Positions 46,266 to 54,914 of a stretch of DNA of 64,000 nucleotides are shown one piece after another (the stretch's first letter is position 1; the number at the start of each line of letters is the position of its first letter). The DNA comes from CANKJK01 sp964400405 (lineage in GTDB: Bacteria > Acidobacteriota > Vicinamibacteria > Vicinamibacterales > UBA2999). The DNA lies in assembly GCA_964400405.1 (NCBI GenBank), contig CAYNUO010000003.1, positions 1 through 64,000 on the forward strand, in the 5' to 3' direction. A model generated the notes under the pieces. It searched no databases. It worked only from the letters and a program-made list of their open reading frames with translations, and was not told the origin of the DNA. The position numbers and the translations under genes were made by a program.

Positions 46266-46901
46266 TTACGGCGCGAGACGCTCGCGGCGCCAGCGGCCGG
46301 AGTCGGTCCGCGTATAGCGAAGGCGGTCGTGCAGGCGGCGTGTCCGGCCCTGCCAGAACTCGATCTCGTCCGGCACGAGCCGGTACCCGCCCCACCAGGA
46401 CGGACGCGGGACGTCTCCGCCGGCGAACCTGGCCTCCGCCTCGCCGTACAGCTGTTCGAGCGTCTCGCGACTCTCCAGCACGGCGCTCTGACGCGACGCA
46501 TAGACACCCAGCCGGCTCTCGAGCGGGCGCGTCGTGAAATAGGCGTTGGACTCGTCCGGCGGGACCTTCGCGATCCGGCCGTCGATCCGGATCTGGCGGT
46601 CCGTGCCCCGCCAGTAGAACAGCAGCGCCCCGGCGGGATTGACGGCCAGTTCGCGCGCCTTGCGGCTGTCGTAGTTCGTGTAGAACGTGAAGCCCTGCCG
46701 GGTCGCGTCCTTGAGGAGCACGATGCGCGCCGACGGGCGGCCGTCCGGCGTCGCCGTGGCGAGCGTCATCGCGGTCGGATCCGGCTCCTGGGCGCACGCC
46801 TCCGCGAACCAGCGGTCGAAGAGCACGAACGGGTCGTCGCCGGCTTCCGCTTCCACGAGCGGTACGCCCGGATACTCCCGCCGCAGATCGCCGATGGCCA
46901 T
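46266..46901 (-). CDS. pdxH: Pyridoxamine 5'-phosphate oxidase
   Basis: A 211-residue FMN enzyme that makes pyridoxal 5'-phosphate from pyridox(am)ine phosphate, using O2. The FMN/PLP-site blocks are all present: ARIVLLKDATRQGFTFYTNYDSRKARELAVNP, ALLFYWRGTDRQIRIDGRIAKV, RPSWWGGYRLVPDEIEFWQG and RLHDRLRYTR, ending RLAP. Length fits the family (about 215). GGGAG lies 7 bases before the ATG, and the gene begins 2 bases after the clpA stop, so it is probably cotranscribed with the N-degron genes. Confidence 0.95.
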   Translation of the reverse strand: MAIGDLRREYPGVPLVEAEAGDDPFVLFDRWFAEACAQEPDPTAMTLATATPDGRPSARIVLLKDATRQGFTFYTNYDSRKARELAVNPAGALLFYWRGTDRQIRIDGRIAKVPPDESNAYFTTRPLESRLGVYASRQSAVLESRETLEQLYGEAEARFAGGDVPRPSWWGGYRLVPDEIEFWQGRTRRLHDRLRYTRTDSGRWRRERLAP

Positions 46902-46903
46902 GG

Positions 46904-49138
46904 TCAGGCTCCCGCCGTCACGCGCACGTCGCCGTCCACGACATCCACCACGGCGCGCCCGCCGCCGGGCAGTGCCCCGGATAGCGCACCGAACAGGAGC
47001 AACTCGGAGAGCGGTTTCCGAATCACGCGGTCGATGAGGCGCCCCATCGGCCGCGCGCCGAAGGCGCGATCGAAGCCGCGTTCGGCGAGCCACGCCCGGG
47101 CCGCCTCCGACACGTCGATCGTCACGCCTTTGGCCGCCACCAGCCCGCGCAGTTCGTCGAGATGCTTCTCCACCACGCGGGCGATGACCGCGGTGTCGAG
47201 CGGCTGGAACGGCACGATCGCGTCGAGCCGGTTCCGGAACTCCGGCGTGAACGTGCGCTCCAGCGCGCCGCGGCTGGACGTGCCCTCGCCCGCCTCGGCA
47301 AAGCCCATCCGCCGGTCGGAGAGGTCCCGGGCGCCGGCGTTGGTCGTCATGATGAGAATCACATGGCGGAAGTCCGCCTGGCGCCCGTGCGGATCGGTCA
47401 GCGTCGCGTGGTCCATCACCTGCAGCAGCAGGCCGAACAGATCCGGGTGTGCCTTCTCGATCTCGTCGAGGAGCAGCACGGCGTGCGGGCTCTTGCGGAC
47501 GGCGTCGATCAGCAGGCCGCCTTCCTCGAAGCCGACATACCCGGGCGGCGCGCCGATGAGGCGCGAGACGGCGTGCTTCTCCATGTACTCGGACATGTCG
47601 TAGCGCAGGAACGCCACGCCGAGGATCCGCGCGAGCTGCCGGGCGAGCTCCGTCTTGCCGACGCCGGTCGGCCCCGAGAACAGGAAGCTGCCGATGGGAC
47701 GGTCCGGGGAGCGCAGGCCCGAGCGCGCCATGCGGATCGCCGAGACGACCTCGGCGACGGCGGCACTCTGGCCGAACACGACACGGCCCAGTTCGGCGTC
47801 CAGCGTCGCGAGCGCCGTGCGGTCGTCGGCGGAGACGGCCTGCACCGGCACACGGGCCATGCGCGCCACGATGGCTTCGATCTGCGCCGGCTCGATGACG
47901 GCTGCGCGCGAGCCCGGCGGCTTCAACCGCTCAGCGGCGCCGGTCTCGTCCATCACGTCGATGGCCTTGTCCGGCAAGTGGAGGTCGCGGAGGTGCTTCG
48001 CCGACAGCCGCACGGCGGCCGTCAGCGCGTCGTCGCTGTAGCGCACGCCATGATGCTGCTCATAATGCCCGCGCAGGCCGCGCAGGATCGCGATGGCCTC
48101 GTCCTCGGACGGTTCGACGATGTCGATCTTCTGGAACCGGCGCGCGAGGGCGCGGTCGCGGTCGAAGGACTGCTTGGCGTCGGCGAACGTCGTCGACCCG
48201 ATGCAGCGCAGGCGGCCGCTCGCGAGCGCGGGCTTCAGCAGGTTGCCGGCGTCCATCGCACCGCCCGAGGCCGAACCGGCGCCCACGAGCGTGTGAATCT
48301 CGTCGATGAAGACGATCGCGCCCGGTTCCGCCGCGAGCCGATCGAGAACCTGCTTGATGCGCTCCTCGAAGTCGCCCCGGTAGCGGGTGCCCGCCACGAG
48401 TGCCCCGAGGTCCAGCGCGTAGACGCGGGCCCCGGCCAGCGCCTCGGGCACCTCATGCTGATGAATGCGCAGCGCCAGCCCCTCGGCCAGTGCGGTCTTG
48501 CCGACGCCGGGCTCACCGACCAGCAGCGGGTTGTTCTTCCTCCGCCGGCAGAGGACCTGGATCATGCGTTCCAGTTCAGGTGCGCGGCCGATGAGCGGAT
48601 CGATGCCGCCTGCCGCCGCTTTCGCCACCAGGTCCGTGGCGAAGGCTTCGAGCGGGTCACGCGTCGTCGCCGGCGACTCGTCGCCGGACGGCTCCGTCGC
48701 GGGAACGGCGGCCGACGGCGCGCCGTGCGCGAGCTGGCGCAGCAGCCGGAGCCGGTTCACGCCGTGGCTCCGGAGCGCATGGGCGGCGTGACTGTCGGGC
48801 TCCTGGAGGATGAACGCCAGCAGGCTCCCGCTGTCCACCTGCCGGGCACTCGACATCGCCGCGTGCACGACCGCCTGCTGGATGACGCGGTCAAAGCCGA
48901 GCGTGGGCTCGGGCTCGACGCGCCGGCCCGCGGGGACGGGCCTGAACGCGTCGTCCAGCGTGGCGGCCATCTGCGCGGCGAGCGCGTCCACGCGGACGTC
49001 GAGCGCCCCGAGCACGGCCCGCGCGGAGGGGTCGTCGACCAGCGCGAGCAGCAGATGCTCGGGGCTGACGGTGTCGTGGCGGCGATCCGCGGCGATGCGG
49101 AACGCCCGCTGGATGCTCTCCATCGTCTCGGGCGCGAA
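46904..49138 (-). CDS. clpA: ClpA, AAA+ unfoldase of ClpAP, start codon lost in gap
   Basis: 745 residues are visible and only the first few are missing, because FAPETMESIQRAFRIAADRRHDTVSPEHLLLAL is the normal ClpA N-domain start. First AAA+ module: Walker A GEPGVGKT, Walker B IVFIDEIHTLVGAG. Second: GPTGVGKTELARQLA and LLLDEIEKAHPD. MNA-type residues for ClpP docking were not separately checked. It unfolds substrates, here N-degron proteins delivered by ClpS, and feeds them to ClpP, which is not encoded in the window. Preceded by clpS and aat on the same strand. Confidence 0.95.
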   Translation of the reverse strand, partial: FAPETMESIQRAFRIAADRRHDTVSPEHLLLALVDDPSARAVLGALDVRVDALAAQMAATLDDAFRPVPAGRRVEPEPTLGFDRVIQQAVVHAAMSSARQVDSGSLLAFILQEPDSHAAHALRSHGVNRLRLLRQLAHGAPSAAVPATEPSGDESPATTRDPLEAFATDLVAKAAAGGIDPLIGRAPELERMIQVLCRRRKNNPLLVGEPGVGKTALAEGLALRIHQHEVPEALAGARVYALDLGALVAGTRYRGDFEERIKQVLDRLAAEPGAIVFIDEIHTLVGAGSASGGAMDAGNLLKPALASGRLRCIGSTTFADAKQSFDRDRALARRFQKIDIVEPSEDEAIAILRGLRGHYEQHHGVRYSDDALTAAVRLSAKHLRDLHLPDKAIDVMDETGAAERLKPPGSRAAVIEPAQIEAIVARMARVPVQAVSADDRTALATLDAELGRVVFGQSAAVAEVVSAIRMARSGLRSPDRPIGSFLFSGPTGVGKTELARQLARILGVAFLRYDMSEYMEKHAVSRLIGAPPGYVGFEEGGLLIDAVRKSPHAVLLLDEIEKAHPDLFGLLLQVMDHATLTDPHGRQADFRHVILIMTTNAGARDLSDRRMGFAEAGEGTSSRGALERTFTPEFRNRLDAIVPFQPLDTAVIARVVEKHLDELRGLVAAKGVTIDVSEAARAWLAERGFDRAFGARPMGRLIDRVIRKPLSELLLFGALSGALPGGGRAVVDVVDGDVRVTAGA

Positions 49139-49238
49139 NNNNNNNNNNNNNNNNNNNNNNNNNNNNNNNNNNNNNNNNNNNNNNNNNNNNNNNNNNNNNN
49201 NNNNNNNNNNNNNNNNNNNNNNNNNNNNNNNNNNNNNN
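49139..49238. other. Assembly gap (100 N), probably short in reality
   Basis: 100 N between the clpS tail and the clpA head. Both proteins lack only a few residues, so the true missing sequence is probably just the short clpS-clpA junction. Confidence 0.95.
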
Positions 49239-49540
49239 GGCTCCGTGGTGACCCGCAGCGGAAACTCCTGCTGCTCGGCGTACTGCTGGGCCGTGCGCGC
49301 TTTCGTCTCCGCGACGTCGCGGGTGAAGATGCCGGCCACGCCGACACCGCCGCGATGGACCGCGAGCATGATCGCGAACGCTTCGTCGGCCGCCTTCTGG
49401 AAGACCGTCTCGAGCACCCAGACGACGAAGTCCTGCGTGGTGTAGTCGTCGTTGTGCAGCAGGACGCGCCACAGGCGGGGCGGCGCCAGCTGCTGGTCCT
49501 GGCGCGTGTCCTCGAGCAGGGATTCGCGTGGGACGCTCAT
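49239..49540 (-). CDS. clpS: ClpS, N-degron adaptor, last codons lost in gap
   Basis: 100 residues are visible. PPRLWRVLLHNDDYTTQDFVVWVLETVF and the HRGGVGVAGIFTRDVAETKA block are diagnostic; the Asn-Asp-Asp pocket that binds destabilising N-terminal residues is intact. It delivers such proteins to ClpA. TACAAT lies 15 bases before the ATG, and there is no clear ribosome site. It follows aat by 22 bases. Confidence 0.95.
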
Positions 49541-49555
49541 GGGTGGGTCGAGTGA

Positions 49556-49561
49556 ATTGTA
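49556..49561 (-). promoter_or_regulatory. -10-like TACAAT before clpS
   Basis: TACAAT on the minus strand lies between the aat stop (49563) and the clpS start (49540), giving a leader of about 8 bases. It may allow clpS-clpA-pdxH to be transcribed apart from aat. No strong -35. Confidence 0.4.
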
Positions 49562-49562
49562 C

Positions 49563-50276
49563 TCAGAAGGATTCGGCGAGGTCGGCGTCGAACCGCCACG
49601 GCCGCGACGGTTCCGGCGCGCCGACGCGGGCGGCGACCTCCGCGAGGAACCGCGCACGCGGCATCTCACGCGCCCCGAGCGAGACCAGGTGGTCCGTCCG
49701 AACCTGGCAATCCACCAGGTCCACACCCCAGCGCGCCAGCTGGCGCACCAGCCAGACGAAGGCGACCTTCGAGGCGTCCGTCTCGCGCGCGAACATCGAC
49801 TCGCCGAAGAACATCCGTCCGATCGAGACGCCGTAGAGGCCCCCCGCGAGCCGGTCGCCACTCCACGCCTCGATCGAGTGCATGAAGCCCGCCGCGTGCA
49901 GCGCCAGATACGCATCGCGGATCTCGCGCGTGATCCACGTGCCGCCCTCCTCGTCACGCGGCGCGGCGCACCCGTCGAGCACGTCCGCCGGAGCCCGGTC
50001 GAACGTCACGCGGAACGTCCCGGCGCGGAGCCGCTTCCGGAGGGAGCGCGACACGCGCAGTTCGGCCGGCGCCAGCACGAGCCGCGGGTCCGGACTCCAC
50101 CACAGCATCGGCGTGCCGTCGTCATCGGGCCACGGGAAGATGCCGTGACGGTAGGCGTCGAGGAGACGCGCCGGCGACAGGTCGGCCCCGGCGGCAAGGA
50201 GGCCGTCCGGCTGTGTCAGCGCACGGTCGGCGGGTGGGAACGGATCGGCGGAACCGAGCCATGGGACGATGGACAT
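49563..50276 (-). CDS. aat: Leucyl/phenylalanyl-tRNA-protein transferase
   Basis: A 237-residue protein. Family blocks: GLLAAGADLSPARLLDAYRHGIFPWPDDDGTPMLWWSPDPR, TWITREIRDAYLALHAAGFMHSIEAWSGDRLAGGLYGVSIG and FFGESMFARETDASKVAFVWL. It attaches Leu or Phe to proteins with N-terminal Arg/Lys, creating N-degrons that ClpS recognises. The neighbouring clpS-clpA makes the pathway explicit. The ATG at 50276 abuts the GTG of the divergent gluQ gene. Confidence 0.96.
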   Translation of the reverse strand: MSIVPWLGSADPFPPADRALTQPDGLLAAGADLSPARLLDAYRHGIFPWPDDDGTPMLWWSPDPRLVLAPAELRVSRSLRKRLRAGTFRVTFDRAPADVLDGCAAPRDEEGGTWITREIRDAYLALHAAGFMHSIEAWSGDRLAGGLYGVSIGRMFFGESMFARETDASKVAFVWLVRQLARWGVDLVDCQVRTDHLVSLGAREMPRARFLAEVAARVGAPEPSRPWRFDADLAESF

Positions 50277-51200
50277 GTGAGGAATCTGGACGTGGCGGCG
50301 CTCGCGGCGCGGCTGCCGCCGTCGCCCCGCACGCGCTACGCCCCGTCCCCCACAGGGTACCTGCACCTCGGACACGTCGCGAACGCCATCGTGGTCTGGG
50401 GGCTGGCGCGCCAGCTCGGCGGACGCGTGCTGTTACGGCTCGAGACGCACGACCGCATCCGCTGCCGGCCGGAGTACCGCGACGCCCTCATGGAGGATCT
50501 GGCGTGGCTCGGATTCGAGCCGGATGACGGGCCGGTGGACCAGGGCGACCCTGCGCCCTATGCCGTCGCGATCGACACGCTGCGGGCGGCCGGCCTCGTC
50601 TATGCCTGCGCGTGCTCACGACGGGAGCGCGAAACCGCGCCCGATGGCACGGGGCGCTACACAGGCCGCTGCCGCGAGCGCGGGCTCGACGACGGACCGG
50701 ACCGGACGCTGCGCCTGAAGGTGGAAGCGCACGGCGAGCGCTACGTGGGGGGCGACGGCGCGTGGACCGAGGGGAACGCCGCCGCCGGCGGCGACATCGT
50801 GCTGCGTGATCGGGACGGTCTCTGGAGCTATCACCTCGCCGTCACCGTGGACGACCTCCGGCAGCAGATCGACCTCGTGGTCCGCGGCCAGGACCTGGCG
50901 GACGCCACCGGCGTGCAGGTCCAGCTCGCGCGGCGGCTCGGCCGGACCGCCCCGCCGGCCTTCGTGCACCACGGGCTGGTCACCGGTCCGGACGGCCGGA
51001 AGCTGAGCAAGTCGGACCACGCGACCGGGGTGCGCGAGATGCGTGCGGGCGGCGCCTCACCCGCGGACGTGATCGGCCGTGCCGCGCACGGCGCCGGGCT
51101 GACCGTGGACGCCACGCCGATGCCCGCGCGCGACGTGGCGCGCGTGTTCGAAGGGCGATCGGCCGCCCCGCCGGAACCAACACCGCGCGTCTTGGGTTAG
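50277..51200 (+). CDS. gluQ: Glutamyl-Q tRNA(Asp) synthetase
   Basis: A 307-residue truncated GluRS-like enzyme without an anticodon-binding domain. TRYAPSPTGYLHLGHVANA (HLGH replaces HIGH, residues 30-33) and RKLSKSDHA (the KMSKS loop) form the ATP site. CAC...Y...C (VYACACSRRE then YTGRCRERG) is the zinc site. It glutamylates queuosine-34 of tRNA-Asp. The GTG at 50277 starts where homology begins. It is back-to-back with aat with no bases between, so its promoter must lie inside aat. Confidence 0.92.
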   Translation: MRNLDVAALAARLPPSPRTRYAPSPTGYLHLGHVANAIVVWGLARQLGGRVLLRLETHDRIRCRPEYRDALMEDLAWLGFEPDDGPVDQGDPAPYAVAIDTLRAAGLVYACACSRRERETAPDGTGRYTGRCRERGLDDGPDRTLRLKVEAHGERYVGGDGAWTEGNAAAGGDIVLRDRDGLWSYHLAVTVDDLRQQIDLVVRGQDLADATGVQVQLARRLGRTAPPAFVHHGLVTGPDGRKLSKSDHATGVREMRAGGASPADVIGRAAHGAGLTVDATPMPARDVARVFEGRSAAPPEPTPRVLG

Positions 51201-51203
51201 AAT
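51198..51203 (+). promoter_or_regulatory. -10-like TAGAAT before the RRM gene
   Basis: TAGAAT overlaps the gluQ stop and lies about 47 bases before the TTG at 51251, so this gene, unlike many others here, has a real leader. GAGG is 12 bases before the start. Confidence 0.4.
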
Positions 51204-51250
51204 CAGGCCGCATCCGGCGTCCCCGCCGGTACTCACGAGGCACACCTTTC

Positions 51251-51940
51251 TTGGCAGTCCGTCTCTTCGTCGGCAACCTCCCGTACAGCGCAACGGAGGC
51301 AGACCTCCGCGTCCACTTCTCCCAGGTGGCGGAACCCTCCCACGTCGCGATGCCCGTCGATCGCGAGACCGGCCGACCGCGCGGCTTCGCGTTTGTCGAG
51401 TTCGTGGAGCGGGAGAAAGCTCAGGAAGTCATCGACCGGTTCAACGCGCAGCCGTTCCAGGGCCGCAACCTTGCGGTCAGCGAGGCTCGCGCACGGGAGG
51501 ATCGGCCGGCCGGCGGCTTCAGCGGTCCGCGACCGGGTGGTGGCGGCTTCGGTGGCCCGCGCCCGGGCGGCGGCTTTGGCGGTCCCCGGCCCGGTGGCGG
51601 CTTCGGTGGTCCGCGACCCGGTGGCCCGGGTGGTTTCGGTGGCCCGCGTACCGGCGGCTTCGGCGGTCCCCCGACGGGCGGCCCTCCCGGCAGCCGGGAT
51701 CGCTCGGCGAACTTCGGCCCGCCCGCGCCGCCCAAGCGGCTCCGTGGCAAGAAGGGTCAGCAGCAGGAGAACAAACCGCGCGGCCCGATCAAGGAACGCT
51801 CCGGCGGACGCGTCTACGCCATGGACGACCTCGAAGATGGCGACGTGGGTGAGTTCGAGAACTTTGCGACGCGCGCGCCCGGCGACGAAGCGGAGACGCC
51901 AGACGCGCCGGACACGCGGGACGAGCCGGACGACGAATAG
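51251..51940 (+). CDS. RRM RNA-binding protein with Gly/Pro/Arg-rich repeats and acidic tail
   Basis: A 229-residue protein. Residues 1-82 are a complete RRM: RNP2 is RLFVGNL and RNP1 is RGFAFVEF. Residues 88-145 are low complexity, with six GGPRPGG/GGPRTGG units and intervening Phe, resembling eukaryotic RGG/FG-type disordered regions. A basic patch (PPKRLRGKKGQQQ) and a strongly acidic C-terminus (residues 190-229) follow. It probably binds single-stranded RNA and may be a cold-shock or RNA chaperone protein, as for cyanobacterial Rbp proteins (inference). Start is TTG. Confidence 0.88.
   Translation: MAVRLFVGNLPYSATEADLRVHFSQVAEPSHVAMPVDRETGRPRGFAFVEFVEREKAQEVIDRFNAQPFQGRNLAVSEARAREDRPAGGFSGPRPGGGGFGGPRPGGGFGGPRPGGGFGGPRPGGPGGFGGPRTGGFGGPPTGGPPGSRDRSANFGPPAPPKRLRGKKGQQQENKPRGPIKERSGGRVYAMDDLEDGDVGEFENFATRAPGDEAETPDAPDTRDEPDDE
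51512..51685 (+). repeat. In-frame GGFGGPRPGG-type tandem repeat
   Basis: About six imperfect 24-27-base units inside the RRM gene encode GGFGGPRPG. Such in-frame repeats can change copy number between strains. It is coding sequence, not a CRISPR or intergenic repeat. Confidence 0.75.
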
Positions 51941-51958
51941 CGGCTGCCGGCCGCGCGC

Positions 51959-52519
51959 CTAGCGCGGCCAGAGCCAGCCGAACGCGCCGGCCGTCAACAG
52001 CGCGTAGATCACACCATCCAGCGTCGATCGAAGGGTGCTGCCCCACGCGCGGCGGTACCAGATCGACATCTGCCAGAGCGCCAGCGCATACGCGGTGAAG
52101 GCCACCGTGCTCACGATGCGGAAGACCAGCCGGTAGCTTGCCCCAGCCGGCAGCGTCAGCCCGGCCACGTACGCGCAGAACACGCCCACGACGACTGCGT
52201 AGGCAAACCACATCGCCAGGTTCGCCCCGAGTGCCGGCGGCCGGTTCTCGAGCACGGTCATGGTCACGACGGGGCCGCGACGCATCTTGTCGAGGAACGC
52301 CTGTGACTGCAGGTCCTTCGGGCCGCTGGAACACGGCAGCATGTAGTCGCCGGGCGTCAGGTTGAAGCGGCGCAGCGCCGCCTGGACGTCGTCCTCACCG
52401 GGCACAGCCTGGTAATCCGCCTCGTGATAGCGCAGCACCATATGGATCACCGAGCTGGCGACGAAGACCAGCGCGGCGGAGACCAGAACAGGGAGCCAGA
52501 GCTCGGACACGGGGACCAT
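51959..52519 (-). CDS. Hypothetical membrane protein, four TM helices
   Basis: A 186-residue protein. TM1 at residues 8-28 (LPVLVSAALVFVASSVIHMVL). A conserved soluble loop ends at LDKMRRGPVVTMTVLENRPP; it includes YHEADYQAVPGEDDVQAALRRF and PGDYMLPCSSG with a conserved Cys. Three further TM helices follow to GAFGWLWPR. This layout recurs as an unnamed conserved protein in several phyla; I cannot give a function. GGAGG 7 bases before the ATG fixes the start. It converges on the RRM gene. Confidence 0.8.
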   Translation of the reverse strand: MVPVSELWLPVLVSAALVFVASSVIHMVLRYHEADYQAVPGEDDVQAALRRFNLTPGDYMLPCSSGPKDLQSQAFLDKMRRGPVVTMTVLENRPPALGANLAMWFAYAVVVGVFCAYVAGLTLPAGASYRLVFRIVSTVAFTAYALALWQMSIWYRRAWGSTLRSTLDGVIYALLTAGAFGWLWPR

Positions 52520-52570
52520 CGGGGCACCTCCGGCGCGGAGCATACACCGGCGCGCAGCGCAGGCCGGAGC

Positions 52571-53923
52571 TCAGCCGGCGGACGTCCAGGCGAGCGCCGC
52601 CGCGGTGCCGAGGGCCAGCAGGCCGAGCCAGACCGGCAGCACGAAACGCAGCCAACGGTCGTAGCCCACTCCTGATGCGGCCAGCACGGCCATCAGGGCG
52701 CCGTTGGTGGGCGTCACGAGCTCACAGAGTCCGGCGCCCGTCTGATACGCGAGCACGGCGGCCTGACGGCTGACGGACAGCAGGTCGGCGAGCGGCGCCA
52801 GGATCGGGAGCGTCAGCACGGCCTGCCCGCTCACGCTCGGCACCGGCACGTGCACGGCGGTGTGCAGGCCGACCATCCCCATCACGGCCAGCGGAGACGG
52901 CACGTCCGCGAGCGGCGCGGCGAGCCCGCGGACCAGCGTGTCGATGACGTGCGCGTCGTTCAGCACCACGAAGATCCCGCGCGCGACGCCGATGAGCAGC
53001 GCGGCGAAGGCCATCTCGCGGAAGCCCTCGGCCATCGCGGACGCAGTGCCGTTAAGTCCCAGCCCACCCAGCACGCCCGCCAGGATGCCGACCGCCAGGA
53101 AGACGGCGGAGAGTTCGTCGAAGCCCCACCCCGCCAGCGCGAGGCCCGACAGAAACACGACAAACCCGGCCAGCACGACGAGCAGCACGGCCGCCAGGCG
53201 GGGTGACCACGGAACATCCGCCCCGGTCTCGGACATTGCCGCCCCGCCGGAGGTGTCCGTCACGGCACGCACGGCCCGGGCCTGGCGCATCACGAACCAG
53301 GTCCAGGCGGGGACGGCCACGGCCAGCAGCAGCAGGCGCGGCGCCGGATCCGAGAACGCCGCCAGCCCCGCGGCCTGCTGCGCGATGCCGACCTGGAACG
53401 GATTGACCGGGCTGAACGCCGCGCCGACGGCCGCCGCGCCGAGGCTCATCGCCACCGCGGTCAGCGGATCCCCGCCCGCACGGACCGCGAGCAGCACGAG
53501 CGGCGGCACGAGGGCGACGAACTCCTCCTGCATGTTCTGCAGCGCCCCGGCGGCCGCAAAAAGCACGCAGCACACGGGAATCGCCAGGCGCGTCCGCGGC
53601 CCGAGCCGCCGCGTCAGCGCCGCGAGCGCGACACGGAGCGCACCGGTCCGGTCGACGACGACGAACGCCGCGCCCACCAGGAACACCACGGCGAGCACGT
53701 CGGCCGCCTGGCCGATGCCGCGCGGCACGGCGCGCAACACGTCCAGCAGCGTGGCCGGGTCGGCAGGCACGGTGTGATACGTCGAGGGGTCAACCAGCGC
53801 TCGGCCGGTCGCCGCGTCGGCCCGTCGGGCGTACTCGCCGGCGGGCACGGCGTGCGTCAGCGCCGCGGCCACGAGGATCCCGCCGAAGAGCAGGACGAAC
53901 GGATGCGGCAGCCGGCGCAGCAT
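52571..53923 (-). CDS. YfcC/DcuC-family carrier, C4-dicarboxylate or basic amino-acid type
   Basis: A 450-residue polytopic protein with about 11-12 TM helices. The start PHPFVLLFGGILVAAALTHAVPAGEYAR is diagnostic of the YfcC family. GALQNMQEEFVALVPPLVLLAVRAGGD, GAAFSPVNPFQVGIAQQAAGL and VTPTNGALMAVLAASGV are substrate-path motifs. It probably takes up or exchanges amino acids or dicarboxylates; the substrate is not predictable. It stands between two minus-strand genes. Confidence 0.87.
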   Translation of the reverse strand: MLRRLPHPFVLLFGGILVAAALTHAVPAGEYARRADAATGRALVDPSTYHTVPADPATLLDVLRAVPRGIGQAADVLAVVFLVGAAFVVVDRTGALRVALAALTRRLGPRTRLAIPVCCVLFAAAGALQNMQEEFVALVPPLVLLAVRAGGDPLTAVAMSLGAAAVGAAFSPVNPFQVGIAQQAAGLAAFSDPAPRLLLLAVAVPAWTWFVMRQARAVRAVTDTSGGAAMSETGADVPWSPRLAAVLLVVLAGFVVFLSGLALAGWGFDELSAVFLAVGILAGVLGGLGLNGTASAMAEGFREMAFAALLIGVARGIFVVLNDAHVIDTLVRGLAAPLADVPSPLAVMGMVGLHTAVHVPVPSVSGQAVLTLPILAPLADLLSVSRQAAVLAYQTGAGLCELVTPTNGALMAVLAASGVGYDRWLRFVLPVWLGLLALGTAAALAWTSAG

Positions 53924-53929
53924 GGAGTG

Positions 53930-54856
53930 CTAGACGGACACGAGCGGGAGGCCGCGCTGTTCGATGACGGCGTAGATGTCGATGCCCTTCGGCTCGTCGT
54001 CGAGATAGTCCGTCGCGTCCGCGGGCGGACGGTACGCCGCCTCCGCGCTGACGCCGGGGATCTCGGGCGCCACGTCATTCCGCAGGAAGTAGGCGTTCAC
54101 GCCCGACTCCTCACAGAGCACGAGCCGGTAGCCCTTGCCGCGGGCGCGCTTCTCCAGCGCCGCCAGGCTCGCGCCGAAGTACCCCTTCGGACGCGGCGAC
54201 GGAATCGCCGCGTCGGGCAGCGTGACCGCGCGGCGCGGGCCGAAATGCGCGTTGTATTCCATGACGAGCACGCGCGGCGAGACCTGCTTCAGCGCGTCGA
54301 GCAGCCAGTAGTCGATGCTGTCGATGTCGATCGAGAGGAAATCGATCTCCCCCTTCAGGCCGTGCGTCTTGAGCAGCGCGTTGAACCCCGCCGACGTCAC
54401 GTACTCGCACGCCACGGTCACGGCCGGGTTGGGCGCCATGAGCCGTCGCAGCGCGCGCACGTGGGGCCGGTGCCCCTCGACCATCAGGCCAGACCAGCCG
54501 AGGTCGAGCGCCAGCACGGCGGAGTTGCCGCCGCTCTGTCCCGACCCGATCTCGACGAACGTCCGCGTGGTGACGCCGGCCGCCGCCAGCAGCGCGAGCG
54601 TGACGCCGTCTTCCTCGTTCTGGGAATACAGGCGGAACCGCCGTCCGTTGATGCTGCCGGGCGCGGCGAGGCCGCTGCGCTCCAGCGCGACGTACCGCAT
54701 CAGCGCGTCGAGCTGCTGACGCGTCCGGCGGCGCCAGCGGTCCTCCCGCTTCTGCCGCTGCTCGGTCGCGAGGAGCAGCGCTTCCACGCGGCGCAGCCGT
54801 GCCCAGGTCGTCTGGCGCAGCAGCGTCCGTCCAAAGTCGATCACGCGGTTTCCCAT
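53930..54856 (-). CDS. FkbM-like SAM-dependent methyltransferase
   Basis: A 308-residue protein. After an Arg-rich helical N-terminus, FRLYSQNEEDGVTLALLAAAGV and TFVEIGSGQSGGNSAVLALDLGWSGLMVEGHRPH form the SAM-binding motif. IDFLSIDIDSIDYWLLDALK and RVLVMEYNAHFG are the later motifs of the Methyltransf_21/FkbM type. Substrate unknown; FkbM-like enzymes often modify surface glycans. The ATG at 54856 is 70 bases from the divergent peroxiredoxin gene. Confidence 0.75.
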   Translation of the reverse strand: MGNRVIDFGRTLLRQTTWARLRRVEALLLATEQRQKREDRWRRRTRQQLDALMRYVALERSGLAAPGSINGRRFRLYSQNEEDGVTLALLAAAGVTTRTFVEIGSGQSGGNSAVLALDLGWSGLMVEGHRPHVRALRRLMAPNPAVTVACEYVTSAGFNALLKTHGLKGEIDFLSIDIDSIDYWLLDALKQVSPRVLVMEYNAHFGPRRAVTLPDAAIPSPRPKGYFGASLAALEKRARGKGYRLVLCEESGVNAYFLRNDVAPEIPGVSAEAAYRPPADATDYLDDEPKGIDIYAVIEQRGLPLVSV

Positions 54857-54914
54857 CACGTATCCAGTGTCCGCTGCTCCGGTGCGCCGGGCTGTGGCGC
54901 TGCAGCCGTGGCGC

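Noticed and set aside
49452..50276. A 275-codon N-terminal extension of GluQ
   Set aside because: It is the complement of aat and clpS and unrelated to tRNA synthetases.
51512..51685. Tandem repeats as a possible CRISPR array
   Set aside because: The units are in frame, contiguous and encode GGFGGPRPG; there are no spacers and no cas genes.
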